Origin: CAWGCA01 sp963820955
GTDB lineage: Bacteria > Pseudomonadota > Gammaproteobacteria > Chromatiales > Chromatiaceae
Length of the DNA: 64,000 nt
Direction of reading: 5' to 3'
Assembly (NCBI GenBank): GCA_963820955.1
Contig: CAWGCA010000039.1
Location: forward strand, 18,563-82,562
This document shows, piece by piece, positions 62,814 through 64,000 of this stretch. A program made the translations under genes and the position numbers. The notes beneath the pieces were generated by a model. It ran no database searches. It was not told the origin of the DNA and was given only the letters and a program-made list of their open reading frames with translations. Within the stretch, counting starts at the first letter, position 1. Every line of letters begins with the position of its first letter.

Positions 62814-63921
62814 ATGAATGAGTCTGATAACTTAACCATCGCATGCCCTCAATGCCTATCTCCTTTGGAGATCAATCGTGGCGTATGTGAACAGTGTGGA
62901 TGTCATCCCACAACTGAGCAGCTAGAACTCCTCGCGCGAGTGTCCAAAGGAGTGTTTTACTGGGGATGGCAATATGGTCGTTCATTCTTCCGTGAACTTC
63001 GTGAGTCAGGAAGTATACAATCCCGATACTCGATTGATCCCGTATTGGTGCTTGGCTTTCTTGCCTCTGCGGTCGCAGCCGGCGTAATAGGTAATGCATC
63101 CTATGATGCACTTAAAGCATTAATTGAAAAGTTCCGATCTTCTACCAACACCAAGTCCATGTTGCCTCCCGAGGTGGAAGATGACGAAGAGTTAAAACTG
63201 TTGTTCGATTTGGCCCAAGCTTATCTGAGATATAAAAAGAGTCCTTTCGCACCATTCAGCAGTCTGGCTGAAGTATTTGATGTATTGGAGAGGTATGAAC
63301 CAGTCACATTCCTAGATCCTCAAGACCTTCAGGACCTCAGTGAATTGTATGCTCGCTATGATACAGCCAAGTGTATTAGCAGCTAGCCCTCGTTCGAACC
63401 TACCGCACCGATTATTTGCGTTTTGTACTTTTGAAATGGATACCGTCAGAAGCAAAACAAATCTTCGATCTTCTGCCGCAAAGGAATTTCGAACAGGCGT
63501 TTCGGCTGCTTACCGATATTGGGAACTGGGATCCGAAGCGAATTCCCGAAGCGGCTAACGGAGAGCTCGTTGGGCACGTTTATCGCAATCACCGACGGTT
63601 AGGATAGTTTTCGAGCTAATAGAAAACAGTCTGATCGCAGTATCAAAAGTTAATTCTCCAGAAATCGCCATTGAAGTTGTAGGTCGGCGTTTAAGTGTTA
63701 AGGATAACGGAGTCGGAATGGATGTTCCGACACTGTTTCAGTACTTTTTCATGCCCGGGGAAAGCGGCTGGCTCGAACAAGGATACGATTTGGAAAAGGA
63801 AAACACCGGAACAGGTATTACATGCGGATTGATGTGGCTAGATCAACTACAAGTGGAAAGCCGAACTGAAGATGGTGACAGTTGCTGGGCCGAACTGGAA
63901 ATAAATGATTGGAGTAAATGA
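62814..63921 (+). CDS. Last cassette: zinc-ribbon, membrane and GHKL-ATPase protein, probably frameshifted
   Basis: The first frame (62814-63386) has an N-terminal zinc ribbon (ACPQCLSP...CEQCGC), a membrane helix (LVLGFLASAVAAGVIGNASY) and a helical part. Coding signal then continues in another frame (YLRFVLLKWIPSEAKQIFDL to EAANGELVGHVYRNH) and, after a further shift near 63590, in a third: TVRIVFELIENSLIAVSKVN and VKDNGVGMDVPTLFQYF, the N box and G1 box of GHKL (HSP90/histidine-kinase-like) ATPases, ending at TGA 63919-63921. No attC lies between the parts, so one protein of about 365 residues is likely. Function is unknown. Confidence 0.6.
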
Positions 63922-64000
63922 ATCTCAGCGTGGCAGATGAAAAAATCACTATCAAACATCATACCTGCGGAACTACCGCGCAGGTACTTTTCTGCAATCG
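63918..64000 (+). CDS. Partial open frame running off the window
   Basis: ATG at 63918 overlaps the preceding stop (ATGA) and opens a frame to the window end, beginning MNLSVADEKITIKHHTCGTT. It is either a second gene of the last cassette, translationally coupled to the GHKL-ATPase gene, or the same protein continued through another frame change. Too little is visible to name a family. Confidence 0.4.
   Translation, partial: MNLSVADEKITIKHHTCGTTAQVLFCN

Overview
The window looks like a piece of a gammaproteobacterial chromosome, probably from the sulfur-oxidiser / Chromatiales-like part of that class. This is an inference from the conserved core block 4.5S RNA - dnaX - ybaB - recR, the cmoA-cmoB pair, a SprT protease, an S1-domain protein and a Fap-type amyloid operon. 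No rRNA or intact tRNA is present to fix the taxon.

Bases 1-17650 are an accessory, heavily rearranged region. Three direct repeats of the 3' half of a tRNA-Cys-like gene (about 1880, 8404 and 16086) divide it. The last two also carry a pair of GAGTGGCAT-type boxes 12 bp apart, as expected for integrase attachment sites of lost integrative elements. Between them lie three toxin-antitoxin loci (fitAB/vapBC type, AbrB-VapC, and hicAB with a broken toxin), an SNF2 helicase - SWIM zinc-finger - XRE operon, and an ion/osmotic set (MscS channel, cation-antiporter fragment, YihY-like membrane protein, CASTOR/POLLUX-type channel, truncated solute-binding protein). IS remnants, an unexplained 100-bp repeat and a small MITE are scattered among them.

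Bases 17650-25000 hold a Crp/Fnr regulator, a secreted nuclease-like protein and a Fap-like functional amyloid operon. Its first product is an extreme Asp/Asn/Ser repeat protein. It is followed by a small FapB-like protein, a C39 peptidase (FapD), a FapE-like protein and the outer-membrane secretion pore FapF. A sigma-54-like promoter lies upstream.

Bases 25000-41700 are ordinary chromosome: sprT, an S1 protein, protoporphyrinogen oxidase, an SLC13 permease, ffs, dnaX, ybaB, recR, a HIT protein, a LysE exporter, a cache-PAS histidine kinase, cmoB/cmoA and a nitroreductase. dnaX, the nitroreductase and some neighbours carry single-base frameshifts in this sequence. Because dnaX is essential, base-level errors are at least as likely as real decay, and every frameshifted gene here should be read with that in mind.

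Bases 41870-49469 encode a giant RTX protein with a lipase-like GHSLGG head and many calcium-binding repeats.

Bases 50200-64000 are a chromosomal integron. A MITE with target duplication lies next to a reverse-strand integron integrase (intI). After a GTTAGGT attI core come nine cassettes on the plus strand, eight complete and one cut by the window edge. Nine attC sites can be delimited because each cassette's R'' box is the reverse complement of the R' box at its own left border. Two related group IIC-type introns, each about 2.0 kb with a reverse transcriptase, interrupt two attC sites at exactly the same point in R' (GTTA|). Cassette products include a BrnT-BrnA toxin-antitoxin pair, DUF1353 and DUF4265 proteins, a GIY-YIG-like protein, a SOUL haem-binding-like protein, an Apea/HEPN-like protein and a zinc-ribbon protein joined (through frameshifts) to a GHKL ATPase domain.
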